From Rhabdornis inornatus (taxonomy: Eukaryota; Chordata; Aves; Passeriformes; Rhabdornithidae), in assembly GCA_013397075.1 (NCBI GenBank), contig VWZS01008896.1, positions 220,073-284,072 on the forward strand: 64,000 nucleotides of DNA. Reading direction: 5' to 3'. The notes under the pieces were generated by a model. It made no database searches. It saw only the letters and a list, made by a program, of their open reading frames with translations, and was not told where the DNA came from. This document shows, piece by piece, positions 11,376-23,612 of this stretch. The number at the start of each line of letters is the position of its first letter. Positions within the stretch are counted from its first letter, which is position 1. Both the position numbers and the translations under genes were made by a program.

Positions 11376-14300
11376 AAGCAAAGACCAGCTGTGGCACAGG
11401 GGCTGCTAAGCATCAGCTGAGCAGATATCCAGGGAAGTCACCAAAAGCCATTCCTGCACATACTCCAGGATCCTTACGGGCAGGTTGGAGCAGCTCCCTG
11501 CTGCCTTTGCATGGCAGGTTGTGCCAGCCTAACTGCATCATTTAAAAATGGGGTCCCAGGAGGTTCCCCTCGTTCTCCTGCCCTCAGGAATTTTGGTTTG
11601 TTACTTGGTCAAACCAAAGCTTTGGTTTTCAAATAGGAGCACTGTTAGCACCTGCTCAGCATTTCTGCCCCAAGGCTGGACATAAAGATTGTCTTGTCTT
11701 TACCCCTTTCTCTCCCCTTCATTTTTCACTCAGGAAGGGGAATTCACTTGATTTTGCCACCTCCATCCCTTCCCTATGTGTTTGTTTCCCCTCAGCTTAT
11801 AAAATAACAGAACATTTTGAAAACATAATGCTTTTCCCCTCCCCTGGGCAGCATTTCTCTGTTTATAACAAGAAGGCTTCGAAGGCACATGTGTGGTGGG
11901 GTGAGAGCTGGGAAGTGCCCAGGAGCCCTGGGGGTGGCCAGTGGCCTGACCCAGCCCCAGCCCCTCACCAGGGCTGCTCTCACTGTGCAGGTCAAATGGT
12001 TGGTCACCTTTTGAAATACTCCAGAGTTTCTGGGAGCAGTGCCAGGATCCTCACTTGATGGGGCAAAGGGCATGCATGGACAGACAAGGGAGCTGGCAAT
12101 GCCAGTGAGTCAGGGCTTTGCTCCTTTGTACCAGCTCAAAATGTTGCAAAATGAGGACTTGGGGATTCACTGGGGTTTGCTGGTGCTGGATGTACCACCA
12201 GGTCCAAAGGGCAGAGGCTTCTGCAGCTAGGGTGGGGCATGAAGCAGCCCGGGAGCTGTCAGGCTGGACAGGGTCAAGGCCTCAGGACTGTCACCCCATG
12301 TGTGCTGTTCGTCCCTGCCTTGGATGACACTCGGCTGCAACCCTGCAATGTCAGAACTGCCTGCAGGCTGAACACCCCAAGAACAATCCTGCTGCCCCTG
12401 GAGTTCCCCGTCTTGGCCCCTTGGGCAGCTTGTCTGCCAGATTGGGTCAGCAAAGGCACTGCTGTTAGTGGTCACGACCTGGGGTCTGTGGCACAGCCAA
12501 GGGCTGCATGGGGTAAGGTGTTGGACAGAAGTTGTTGTCCTGATGGCCTGGTGGGTTGTGGGAGCCAGGGATGTGGCTGCTGCTAGCCACCAGCCATGGG
12601 CAGTTGTATCAGTGTGAGTCTGGGTGGCGATTGTGTGGCTGTACTGGCTGTCCCATGGCACCATGGGCATCCTGGAGCTTTTGAAAATGGACATTCCTGG
12701 CTTGTCCAGCAGCATCTCCCACTGAGAGGAAGCAACTCTGTGTACAGACATATGAGGACTTGCCTGGCTGCATGTCCCCCATTGCATCCTAGTGGGATGT
12801 AGAGCTGACCAAAAGCAGAGCCAGCCTGGGCACAGACCTTGGCCACATCCTCCACCAGCCTGGGCTGTGGTCCTCGGTCCCCACGTGGCTCTGCCACCAG
12901 CACTGCAGTGCTGAGACCAGTGAGAGCTACTCGGACACCAAGAGGAGGTTCAGGAACCCATTGAGAGACTCTTTTCGTTAAACACCACTTCTCTTGTCCT
13001 GGCTGGGAGCGTGGCACTTGCAAGGTGGTGCTTCTTCTGTGGGTGTTCCTGTCCCCACGTGGTCAGTCATTCTGTAGGACACTCTGTTTTATTCAGGGAA
13101 ATAAAGGAGTGATGACAGGTTGGTCTGGGAAGAGTGGGTGCAAGTGTGGCAGTACCTGGAGCCCCCCATCCTTGTTCCCACTGCTCCCCCGTTGTGGAAG
13201 ACAGACTCATCTGTCTGTCCTGATGAGGGAATCCCTGGGACTGGTCCGTTCACAGAACCCCAGCCCAAGTGCTGTGAGGTCTGAGGCTGGAAAGCCACTT
13301 GCACCTCGGCTGTTTGGGGGTGTCCCCTCCACTTGGCTCCTCGGGAGCGAGAGGAAGATGCAGCCCCGGACAGAGCCACGCGCTCCTCGCTCTGTCTTTG
13401 TTCAGGCTGAATTTTGTAATGTCAGGAAATGAGCTGGCTGTGGGAGGGGAGGCAGCAGGGGGAGGAAGGCTGGTTTTGTGGTTGGAGCGGAGGATGAGGA
13501 CGCCGGAAAGCTGAGCACAATTCCTCGCTCTGTTGCAGGTGCTGGGGGTGAGGCTGCAGCTTGGGAGCTCGTGGTGCTGGTCTCTGTGCCTCAGTTTCCC
13601 TTTTGTTCAGCGCCGTTCCTCTCATGGGAGTGTGCTGTGGTGATGGGCTCTGCTCAAGTGCCAGATGGTTGTGACCACCGGTAATGACCAGCACAAGGCC
13701 GGCTGAAGCCACTGGGCTTTGCCCCGTGGGTCTCCTCCCATCTCCTAGTGATGAGTGGGATGAGTTTAGGAGCTGCATTTCCTTCTGGGCCAGTTCTGGC
13801 AGTTTCTCCGTGGGCCAAGCACATGTGCTGCTTGCATTCCCTGGGAGAGTGTCTGAGCAAGCAGATCAGTGCTTTTTCTTGTGGAATGTACTTGAGAATC
13901 TTCCCAGAAAACACAAAGTTACCTAAACTTTGAGCAACTCTCTGCCGGCCACGCTGTCTGCCTGGGCCACATCCCTTGTTAATGTTAACTTTTGGTTTAT
14001 GATTTGTTTCATTCCTGAACTCTATTTAATTTCTTTCCCTCTGGTCTCACTGGGATGCTTTCCCCATTGCATAGCCCCAGGGCTCCTGGTTCCCTGGATC
14101 CCTGCAGGTGCCTGGCCAGGTCCCATCCAGCCTGCATGGCCCTTGCAGTGATGCTAAGGATCAGGGCAGTGCAGGGCGGGACCCTGCAGCCCCTGTCCCA
14201 TCAGCCAGGTCTGCAAGGGATACTGGGCTCCCCTCACTGTTCCCTCCATCTGGCTGTGCTTGGATGGGACACATGGGGAGTCCTGTCCTTGCCTCTGTCC

Positions 14301-16187
14301 CCTCAGACTGACAGCTGCTTGCTTTGTCTTTGCAGCTGGATTGAGGAGCGGTGGCTGCAGCTCATCCCTGGCAGGAGCTGAAGATGCAGGAGGCTGCATA
14401 GCAGGTATGGGGGAAATCCCAAACTCTGGGTTCCTGCTTTCCCTTTGGGTTTACTTGGCCACATGCATCTCCCCTGCTGCAGGCTGGGAGGGAGCACAGA
14501 GGATGCAGCTCAAGGGTCTCAGGCTCCCACAGTGGTGCCAGCCAGACCCTGCAGCCCTGCTCCAGTGACAGGAGGAGCAGTGAGGTCTGGTGCTGGAAGG
14601 GCACAGGGAACACCCTGCTCCACTGTGCACTCCTCACCTGCTCTGCATGTGGGGGTCCTGGTGTGCAGGATGGGGCAGCAGAGCCTCCAGAGCAGGGCAG
14701 GGAGGTGGCACCCAGCAATGAGTGCCACTGCTGTTCTGCAGTGCCCATCTTTCCCTTCACTTCCCCATCTGGCACGGCTCTGATGGCTCCCAGCCGTAGC
14801 CACAGCACTGATTTGGGGCTCTTCGGTGTTTTGCAACACAGCCCCGTGTATCAGTGCAAAGGAAGGTTTTTCTGCCCTGTTTTCTCCCAGTGTAGACGAG
14901 ACTTGTGGCCAAACCTGCTGTTATTTTGTCCCTTGCATTCCTCTGAAATAAGGCGCTGCTCACATCCAGGTTTTCTTCCTTTTCAACCGTCTTGGCCTGT
15001 TTATTGCTCTTACAGTAAATGTTTGTGTCTCCTGTGTCTGCAGTGAGGTTGTGGTACAGACACCACCTCGGCCTGGTTTATGAGGGCTCTATGGTTTCAT
15101 GTAATGCATCTTCTGTACCTGAGAGTGAAATCAATAAAAGGAAAGATTTTTTAAAATAATATGCCCCCAGCTCCTGAACGGAGGGGGCTCTGTCATGACT
15201 GCTTAGTGAGCAGTTTTGTGGGGTTGTGATGGCTTTTAGTGCTGGAGAGGGGGCAGGTAATTTATTTGGAGGCCTGGTGGTGGGAGATGGGGGCAGCATC
15301 ACTGCATCCTCTGCAAGGTCAACACCAAGGACTTCATCTGCTGGTAGAAACCAAGAGCAGCTCCCCAGGCTGGGTCAGGGGGAGTGCAGCAGAAGGGCCC
15401 TGCTGTGTCTCAGTGGTGCTTGGTGTGTGCCAATGGCCCTCTGGGCCATGGTGTGCCAGAGGACAGGAGGATTGGAGGGCTTGGCTGGGTCTGTCCTGCT
15501 GTGGCTGAGCTGAGTGCTCTGGGAATGTTCTCTGGGGGCTGGTATGGGACCTGCTCTGAGCCACTTGCTCTGGGCACAGATGAATTCTAGCTGAGGGCCA
15601 CATGTTTCCATGTGGTGAATGATTACTTGGAGTGTTGGGGCGATGGGTATGTCTGCTGTGGCCTGTGTGTGGAGGGCAGGACCCTCCTTGGCTCCCAAAC
15701 ACTGCAGTCCTGATGGACCGTGCACGTTCCGTCTCCCAGCCCGGATGCTGGTGGGTGGTGGCAGGATCTCTTGGTAACTGCGTTCTCCTCCACATCACTG
15801 CTTGCTGCTGGAGACATGAGCTCCGCCAGCTCCGTCCTGACCAGTGACAACAGCTCCTTGTTTTCTAGTTTCACACAAATTCTCGGGTTTTGGGTTGGCG
15901 GTGTCCTCTCGCAAAGCCTTCGTACTGCCACTGGTGCCAGCACAGAGTTTTGAGTGGGGAGGAGCAGCTTAGTGATTTCTGCAACTGCAGAACTGCTCAC
16001 TCCAAGGAGCAGCTCAGCAAGTGGTGCGCTTGGGGAGGAGGATTTTGAAAAGCATCTCTGGGGACTGCTTTAAGACTTGTCCCCTTGGCTCTGCGAGTGA
16101 CAGGAGCTGAGCAATTAGAGGAGCAATATCGACCCAGCCTCAGAAGCGTGTGACGGCCGGCACCGGGCGATTTAATCCCAGTGAAGC

Positions 16188-16210
16188 CACGTCCTCACGT
16201 CCTGGACGTG
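16188..16210. promoter_or_regulatory. cluster of three ACGTG cores upstream of the CpG block
   Basis: CACGTCC occurs at 16188 and 16196 on the plus strand and at 16204-16210 on the minus strand, forming the palindrome CACGTCCTGGACGTG (16196-16210). ACGTG is the core of HIF and some bZIP/bHLH sites. Confidence 0.35.
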
Positions 16211-16944
16211 CAGCATCGCTGCCTGCGATCAATAGGCATTTTGTCTGAGGCCAGCCCCATTTGAGGTGAACCAGGCAAACCTTCTTCTGTGACAGAAGAC
16301 TCTTCTAGGGCCTGTGACCTTAATTGAATCAACTCTTTCATGTCCTGAAGACGGTCACATCTCTTGCTGCAGCCATGCTTGGTAAATCACGTGTCCATCC
16401 CTGCATGCACCTGCTTCTCTCCTGGTGAGATTTTGCAGCCTGAGGCTCATTTCCAGCTGCTTGGGAAGAGCCCTTGGGTCACCAGGTCTGTTCCTCTGCT
16501 GTCTGAGGCCTTGCCTGTGTTCTTTGAAGGTTCATTGGCAACTGGAGTTTGCAACTTCCAGGCTCCCACTGTGCTGGAGGTGTGAGTGTGCCACCTCACC
16601 TGGCACCTGGCTCTTTGCATGTGGCAAGATCCTCCTGGATCTCCGGGGAGAGCTTGTAAAATCTAGACAGTGGGTGCACTGAAACCAAATCCCCACTCTT
16701 GACCCTTTTGGATATGGAATACTGAATTTGGTAAAGCAGTGGCTTCCTGCTGTGTTTGCCGCAGCTGAAACGTGGCTGAGCTACTGGAGGTCACCTTTCC
16801 AGTCCCCCTGGAGCCGGGTGGCCTTCTCTGGTCATGGCTCTGCCCTGCACTTTGGGTTCTGAGCTCATCCTCTATTTTGCCACTGGCGGGGAAAAAAAAC
16901 TGTCTTCAAAGCCCTTTTCTCTTGGGGAAAAGCCAGCGTGGTCA

Positions 16945-17281
16945 GAAACGTCCGCGCAGAAATGTCATCTGATCCAGCAGCTGGCTCCCGCCTCCCCGGG
17001 GGTCCTGCAGCGTCCACTCCCCGCGTCCCAGTGCTCCGGCTTCGGGCTGCTGGAGGAAGCGAGCCCGGCCGCTGGTTTTGGCAAGCTCTGGCCGCTCCCT
17101 TCCCCCCTTCAGCCTCCGCATCTGCCTCTGCCCTTCAGCTGCGGCCCCGCTCGGGGGGCTCGGGGCCGGCGGTGGCCGGGGCAGCGCTACCGGCGCTCGG
17201 GGATGGCGGCTCCGGCCGGCGCTTCCTCCCGGCCGCCAGCGCGCAGCAGCCGTGGAGAAGGACGCAGCCACCCTGTCTCCT
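16945..17281 (+). promoter_or_regulatory. MEF2D: CpG-rich block: likely MEF2D promoter and noncoding first exon
   Basis: This block is much richer in CpG and G+C than its surroundings and ends in a consensus donor (GTAAGT at 17282). It lies upstream of the leader exon on the same strand, as expected for the untranslated first exon of MEF2D, which in mammals is separated from the start exon by a long intron. The transcription start is not resolved; no TATA box is evident. An ATG in strong context at 17203 opens a frame through the donor. Confidence 0.55.
17203..17281 (+). other. candidate spliced upstream ORF in first exon
   Basis: ATG at 17203 has G at -3 and G at +4 and opens a frame beginning MAAPAGASSR that stays open to the donor at 17281. 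Joined to the leader exon at 31768 it would read Cys-Phe then stop at 31773-31775, a 28-codon uORF. This depends on this exon and splice being real. Confidence 0.3.
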
Positions 17282-17544
17282 GTAAGTACCTCTCACTCTT
17301 TCCACTGGAGAGTTAAAATTAGCAACTTCTTTTTTTAAAGCAGGCGTCGCTTTAAACCTCGCCAGCCCAACTGGGTTTCCTTTTATTTCCCCCCCGTCCT
17401 CCGGCTCCTTTTTTCTTGATTTTTGTTTTAGTTTTGTTGTTATTGTTCAACGTGTGCATGCACTTTTCTCCCTTTTTGTTGCTTTATTTATTTTTTTATT
17501 GTCCCCCCTCCCCTTTTTTTTCGTTCCTTCCTATTTTAAACACG

Positions 17545-17745
17545 GGTGACGCTGCAGTGTCGGTGCGGAGTTTGGAGCCAAATAAACAGCCCGGCGCTCC
17601 CCCACTCCGATCGCCTTTCAGAGCCCGGGGCCGGAGCCCAGCTCCCAATTTAGCTCCTTATCTATTGTCAGACTCGGCGGTCGGCGCTGCTCTGCCAGGG
17701 GGGTTGCCCCAGACCCCGTAGTTGCTCCTGACACAGATCCTCGCT
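17545..17745 (+). promoter_or_regulatory. second CpG-rich segment, possible alternative noncoding first exon
   Basis: A second CpG-bearing stretch lies just downstream of the main island and ends in a GTGAGT donor at 17746. It could be an alternative first exon of MEF2D or simply an extension of the promoter CpG island. No start or coding potential is supported. Confidence 0.25.
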
Positions 17746-18134
17746 GTGAGTTTGCCGCTTGTTGTTTTTCCCTCTCCTTTGTGTTCGTGGTAAAGCACAG
17801 AAGTGCCCGTAAATCAGGACCCGTTCCTTTTTTTTTTTTCGTTTTCCAGGGCTGGATGGGCAGGGAGGGAGAGGGGAGTCCGAGTGATCTTGGGCTCCCA
17901 TGCTGGAGAGAGGGGGAAACTGAGGCACAGAGAGGGGCATGGCTCTCTGATTGGGAGTGGGTGAGCTGGGATTTCCTCTTTTTGGAATCAAACACAGAGC
18001 AGGAAGGCAAAGGCAGCATGCACGGGCTCAGATGCAGGATCAGTGCCTGTCCCGGGGATAAATCCCTTTGGGAAGCTTGTGCCCACGGTCCCCTGTGACA
18101 GGGACGGTCCCGGGGCCCGACGTGCGGGTGGAGA

Positions 18135-18202
18135 GTGCCAGTGACAGCACGGTACCAGTGACAGCTCGGTGCCACTGACAGCACGGTGCCACTGGCGGCT
18201 CT
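18135..18202 (+). repeat. 17-bp tandem repeat, 4 copies
   Basis: Unit gtgccagtgacagcacg with small variations, downstream of the CpG-rich promoter block. Confidence 0.85.
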
Positions 18203-21200
18203 GCCGCGGCCACAGCTCGGCTACGCCAGCACGGGATGGGGCCAGCAGTTGGAAGTGGACGTCCCAGCCCGGATCTGCGAAAGCAAACAGGAAGGCGAAT
18301 GGGGAGCAGCCGCTGTGTTTACTCAGAGGTTATTTATTGTGGTTCCTCAGAGGTTGGTACTGGGGACTTTTAACACCTTCCTGCTTGGTGCTGGATCCTT
18401 TTGGCCAGAGCTGGATGCCCTGCAGGAGCATGCGGCCACACCGGAGTTGAGCCAGGTACCAGGCACTGGGTGTCAGGTGAAGTGGCACACTGGGGCTCTC
18501 TGTCCAGTTCCTTCTCCCTGGACTGTTTCCTAAATGTTTGTTTTGCTCTAGAGCCCAGCCTGGCTGGTGGTGGGGGTGGATGTGGTGGGGCTGAGACCAG
18601 TCCTGAGCTTGGCTCATCCTAGAAAAATCTTTTTCCATTTGATTTTTTTCAGGGTTTTTATGCTGATGCTGCTTTGGGGTAACAGTTAATAATGCTGATA
18701 ATCTTCATATCTATGCCTGTGAAAATGGAGGTGTAGAGCCTGTAGGAAGGGGATCTTTCCCTCCCAAGAGGGTGTTAGTGTTTCCCTCCCAAGAGGGAGA
18801 GAGAAGTGTTTCCCTTCGCAGGCATGTACTGGCTCTGATGCTCATGGATCGGGCTGGAGGATAAGCTTTAGGTGTACTTTGGCTTAAACCCAGCCCTTTA
18901 CCCATTTCTGGTCATGGGTGAGGTGGGTTCTGCCCTTCTGACTTGGAGGGACTTTTCACAAGGTGGTCTCCTTTGTTGTGGGAACAACTACAGGGTCCCA
19001 AGATTCTGCTTTTGGAACTGAGTGGCTGCCCTCAGTACTGCCCTACACAGAGGGCAGAGCCCTTTCCTCCTCCTCCTCATTTGGGCAACTCTTTATTGAT
19101 ACATTTTTACATCCCCACCCTTCAGCAAAAATTCTGACTGAAATATTTCTTTCTACAAACTCATGCCTCACCTTTTCTCATCCTACCTTTGCATGGGGAG
19201 TATTGACAAAAAGCTGTGGTATTCAATTTTCTTCCCCGATATTTTCCCTTTTCCAAGAGGAATTGTGGCTGATGTTAATTCATAACATTCCTGCACTCAC
19301 AATGGCTCTTACCTGCCCTCAGGGTCCATCTCCTCTGTGCTGCAGGAGCATCCCAGCGGCTTTTCTGCGACCTCTCTGATAATGTGGCTGGAAACCATGA
19401 CAAGCCCTTGGCCTGAGCTATGGCCATGTGTCAGTGACGCTCCACATGGGATTTTGGAGTGTGCCAGACCCAGGATGTAATAGTGCTTCTGGAAAGTGCC
19501 AAGCGTTGGCATTTCCCACCATGTCTGAGCATCCCCACTGCTCTCCTGAGCATCACCTCCATGCTTTTTTGGGATGTCCTTGAGGGGCATGTGGGCAGCA
19601 TCTGCATCCTGAGGGCTGGCCAAAATCATCACCCTTCTGGCGTGTGGCTTTTGGTGCAGCCACAGAGAAGGTCTCAGCTGGTTGGGGACCTTCACCCACC
19701 ACCTAAATCCCCCTTGCTGAAACACAGAGTTTGGCTTTAAAAAATCCCCTTGTAAGACAGAATGCTGTTCCTGGAGGATGTGTGCTGGGATGAGCTCTGG
19801 ATGAATCTGTCTCAGTGGGAGCCATCATCCAGGTCTGGAAGTGGCTGCCATGGGGTGGGCAGACATCATGGCCTCACTGCGGTGGCCCAGCCAGTGACGG
19901 GGAGCAGGACAGGATCTGTGTGCCTGGGACAAGAATGTGTGTCCTGTGAGTGAGCAGCAACAGCTGAGAACCAGCTGTCCTGGTGGATTTGAGCTGCCTG
20001 ATGAGCTGGGCCTGGATTCTTACCCCTCTGGCTCATTGGCATGTGGCTCAGGATGCATGTGGGTACAAGCTGTGGCTGAGCTGGGGAGCATGGTCAGGTC
20101 CTGGCTGATGGCAAAGCCTTTGTGGCACAAGGGGCGTCCCCTGGTCCCAGCAGCCCTGAGTCACACTGGGGACGAGGGACCTTGAACTGGTTTGTGACTC
20201 TCTCCCCAGCCTGGCTTTGGCTGCAGCAGCTCTGGGCACCCTGGGGTGCTCCAGTGGTGCCCTGCTGGGGCTCTGGGTAGTGGAGTTCTGGTGGTGGCTG
20301 GTGTTATTTATGTGCTGGGTTGGAGACACTGTGTTTTCAAGGCAGCACATGGGAAGAGGAAGTTAAACGTGTCTTTGCCATGTGGCATCTTGTCCCAGTT
20401 CCTCCTGTTTGCTTAGAGTGAGTTGGGTTGGGGTTCAGTGGAGCCAGACCATGGTCTGTGCCTCCTGGTGGGCTTTGGTGGTGCCTCCTCAGCTGTAGAT
20501 CTTGGGGCCAAGGGACAGATTCTCATGCCCAGGGCCTTGATCTCTGGTTTTGGTGCTTTTACAGTCGCAAACAACTAATGCTAGGTTTGGGCCTTTGTTT
20601 CTTCTATTACATAAAACAACGATGTCTGGTGGTGAGCTGTAGTACAGCAGTGTGCTCTGAGCACAAGCCTGTGGCTATGGACCAAAGTGGGTTTTGGGGA
20701 ATATGTAGAGATGGGTGGGTATGTCCACCTCTGAGAAAGGGAGATGGCCACTATGACAATTTTTGCGGCTTTGTTTCCAGGCTAGAAGTGCCACGGGCAG
20801 GTTGAAGCTGTGATGGTGGAGTCTGATGGAGGCTGGAGCTTGGTCCTGCCTGGTCCTGTTGGTGTTGGCCAGATTTTTCCATCCATCTCTCCTAAGGACT
20901 CTTCTAGTGAGCTCTGATATGGCATCACCCACACAGTAATTAGCATTGCCATATGAGTGACAAATTAAGGTCTTTTGCTTCTTATCCTTTGACTGGTCAA
21001 GTGGAGCTGGTGACCACCATCACCTTCCCAGCACTGGGAAGCTCCTGACTTCACCAGCTCCTTTGCACCCCAGATGAGTGCTGGACACTGCAGCCTCTGG
21101 GGAACCTGGTGCTTCTTTCCCAGGAGCTCAAGGCTTGTAGACCCTGATGGAGAGTGTGGCATGGGACAGTGCAGGAGCAACATCTGCTTCTGCATTGCCC

Positions 21201-21618
21201 ACTTTGGACCCGATGGAAGCGATGCTTGCCTTGGGCATGGATGCAGTCAGCAGTCGGTGGATGCAAATCAAATCAGCAGCCCCGTGACTTTGGGCACCAC
21301 GGCTGTTACTCACCAGTGCTTGGGGGTGCAAAACCAACAAAGAAATGATTGTAGGAGGCTGGTTTGAAAGATCTTGGTGGCCCTTGGGAAAGGACTGAGC
21401 CTTTGGGAGTGGCACTGCTGGGAGGGAGAATTGTGCCAAGGGCTGAGTTCCAGGATCACTGGGGACCTCTTGGCAGCCCTGGCTCCCAGGCTGAGCCAGC
21501 ACTGGGCTTTGGGTGCTGGAGGGTCTGAAAAGCTGCTCTGGGGTGTCTCTTCCTGGGTGGGGATGGGACACAGAGTCATGGGACATGTGTCTGGGCTGGG
21601 GATGGAGGTGAGCTGGAG

Positions 21619-21996
21619 ATGAGGCTGGGAGAGCTGGGGCTGTTCAGCCTGAAAAGGGGAAGGCTCCAGGGAGACCTTAGAGCCCCTTCCAGTGCCTAAA
21701 GGGGCTTCAAGAGAGCTGGAGAGGGGCTTTGGACCTGGATGGGGAGGGACAAGAGCCTGGAATGACAGAACAAGGGGGAATGGCTTCCCACTGCCAGCAG
21801 GCAGGTTTAGATGGGATGTGTTCAAATTCTTGCCTGTGAGGGTAGTGACGCCCTGGCAGAGGCTGCCCAGAGAAGCTGTGGCTGCCCCATCCCTGGAAGT
21901 GTTCAAGACCAGGTTGGATGGGGCTTGGAGCAACCTGGGATAGAGGTTGGAATGAGTTTTAAGTTTCCTGCCAACCCAAACCATTCTAGGATTTCA
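21619..21996 (+). mobile_element. CR1 LINE 3' fragment
   Basis: It starts near gaggctgggagagctggg and ends CCAACCCAAACCATTCTAGGA. The GTCCCTGCCCATGGCAGG segment is deleted. The tail runs into the block duplicated across the N at 22170. Confidence 0.88.
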
Positions 21997-22352
21997 TGAT
22001 TTGTGCCACAGTGCCCTTGGGCAAAGGGTAGTAGGCCTTTATATGTCCAATAAATAAATATATCCCAGGCTGGCTACAGAGGACATATCCCCAGTCTCCA
22101 TCCCACTGACACAGGAGGGAAGAGCAGAGTTTCCCCTGGCACAGTTTCATTCTCAGCCATGTCCTGTGGNAGGATTTCATGATTTGTGCCACAGTGCCCT
22201 TGGGCAAAGGGTAGTAGGCCTTTATATGTCCAATAAATAAATATATCCCAGGCTGGCTACAGAGGACATATCCCCAGTCTCCATCCCACTGACACAGGAG
22301 GGAAGAGCAGAGTTTCCCCTGGCACAGTTTCATTCTCAGCCATGTCCTGTGG
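21988..22352. repeat. exact 182-bp direct duplication around a single N (likely assembly artefact)
   Basis: 21988-22169 and 22171-22352 appear identical throughout, separated only by N at 22170. A one-base gap between identical copies is typical of two contig ends that overlap but were not merged. Confidence 0.9.
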
Positions 22353-23502
22353 GGCTGCTGTGGATTTCCATTGCTCTCACAGATGGCCTGGAGCAGCAGT
22401 TGGGTCTCATGGAATTTCCCCTGGGTAAAACCCACCAGGAGGAGAGAGTTGTTCCCTCTGCTACTGGAGGAAATCCCGTCCCCTTTATGGAGAGCCCCTA
22501 AATTCCCAGCAGGGAGGGCTTTGCCCTGATGTTGCTGAGCTGCCCCTGGGAGCCCCATTGGGTCCCAGTGTTGAGATCCTGCCCCCTGTGCTGGAGCTGA
22601 AGGCAGTGATTGTCCTCTTTGAGCGTGTTGTGTTTTGGGACACACAAGTCACCAATGTCCTTGGTGACCACAGTGGTGACAGTGACCCATAGTAAGGGCA
22701 CTGGCACTGGGGTCCTGGCTGGGCTGCTCTGGGGGATGGGTGCACCCTCAGGATAGGGGTGCCAAGGAGAGTGGAGGTAATGTTGGGGTGCTGCTGTAGG
22801 ATTCACTGAGAGAGAAAAGCTCTCGAAGGGAAACACCGCTGCCATTGGGTGCTGAGGCTTTTCCTGGGCTCACATCCCCCCACCCCAGAGCAGCAGGCAG
22901 CTCTGTGGGGAGCAGAACTGGATGGCCCCAAGAACTGTAGCCATGTCCTCCCCCTCCATGCCTCCGCTTTCCTTCCTGTGGCCTCAGCACCAGTGATAAG
23001 TCCCCAGTGTGGGGCTGGTTTGGGGTTGAGAACTGCTCTTGCTCCCCAGCAGTGCGGGGTTGGCTCTGACAGACTCCTCTCCTGATCTGCTGAGTGCAGG
23101 ATCCGACCCCGAATTCAGCTCCCTCTCCTTCTCGCTCTTTTTTTTAATGAGTCAACCTCTCATCTGTCATATTAAACCTCCTCATTACCAGGTATCTAAA
23201 TTTTGCTCTGACAATAGTGACAGGGGAAGCTGCGATCTCATTGCCATGGCGCGGGGCTCCGGGGAGCTGGCAGGTGGTTATTTCATGCCCTGCAGGGAGC
23301 CGTGGGGGTGGGCAATGGAGCTGGATAATGGGCTCTTGCTTCCCATCATTTAGAAAACCCTACTTAGTGCAGAGGGAAAAATTACCCCCAGTCTCTGACT
23401 CTGGAGCTGGTGATAGATAGAGAGCATGGGGGAAGTGGAACAGCTTTGGGGGTCTGGCTGCTCCTCCCTGGGCACGGCGGGTGGCTTGGGATGAGTGCTT
23501 GG

Positions 23503-23612
23503 GTATGGAGGGTAAATGGGGATGAAGGGTGGATGGGGATGAAAGGTGGAAGGAGATGAGGGTTGCTGGGGGTGAGGATAGATGGGGATGGAGGATGGAT
23601 AGGGATGGAGAT
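23503..23612 (+). repeat. GGATGA-rich degenerate repeat
   Basis: Many gatggggatga and gatggagg units without a fixed period. Confidence 0.7.

Larger units (their letters stand above)
1..16944. other. upstream intergenic region without a recognisable gene
   Basis: I found no coding exon with family similarity on either strand. The region holds two CR1 fragments (about 76-389 and 5644-5706), a degenerate TA-rich tandem repeat (11136-11375), simple repeats near 10.7 kb with two single Ns in the region (6202, 10757), an X-box motif (595-608), AT-rich islands near 2.1-2.35 and 3.2-3.3 kb, and an ACGTG cluster (16188-16210). Mammalian synteny would place IQGAP3 upstream of MEF2D on the same strand, but I see none of it here. 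Confidence 0.7.

Noticed and set aside
15120..15170. Possible 3' end of an mRNA (AATAAA at about 15133)
   Set aside because: AATAAA occurs many times in this window, and no upstream coding exon supports a gene here.
1..16944. Search for IQGAP3, the upstream neighbour of MEF2D in mammals
   Set aside because: No exon resembling the conserved IQGAP C-terminal region was seen on either strand; it may lie outside the window or be lost or moved.
21310..21984. 224-codon minus-strand open frame
   Set aside because: Its N-terminal third is the antisense of a CR1 fragment, and the rest has no family resemblance.
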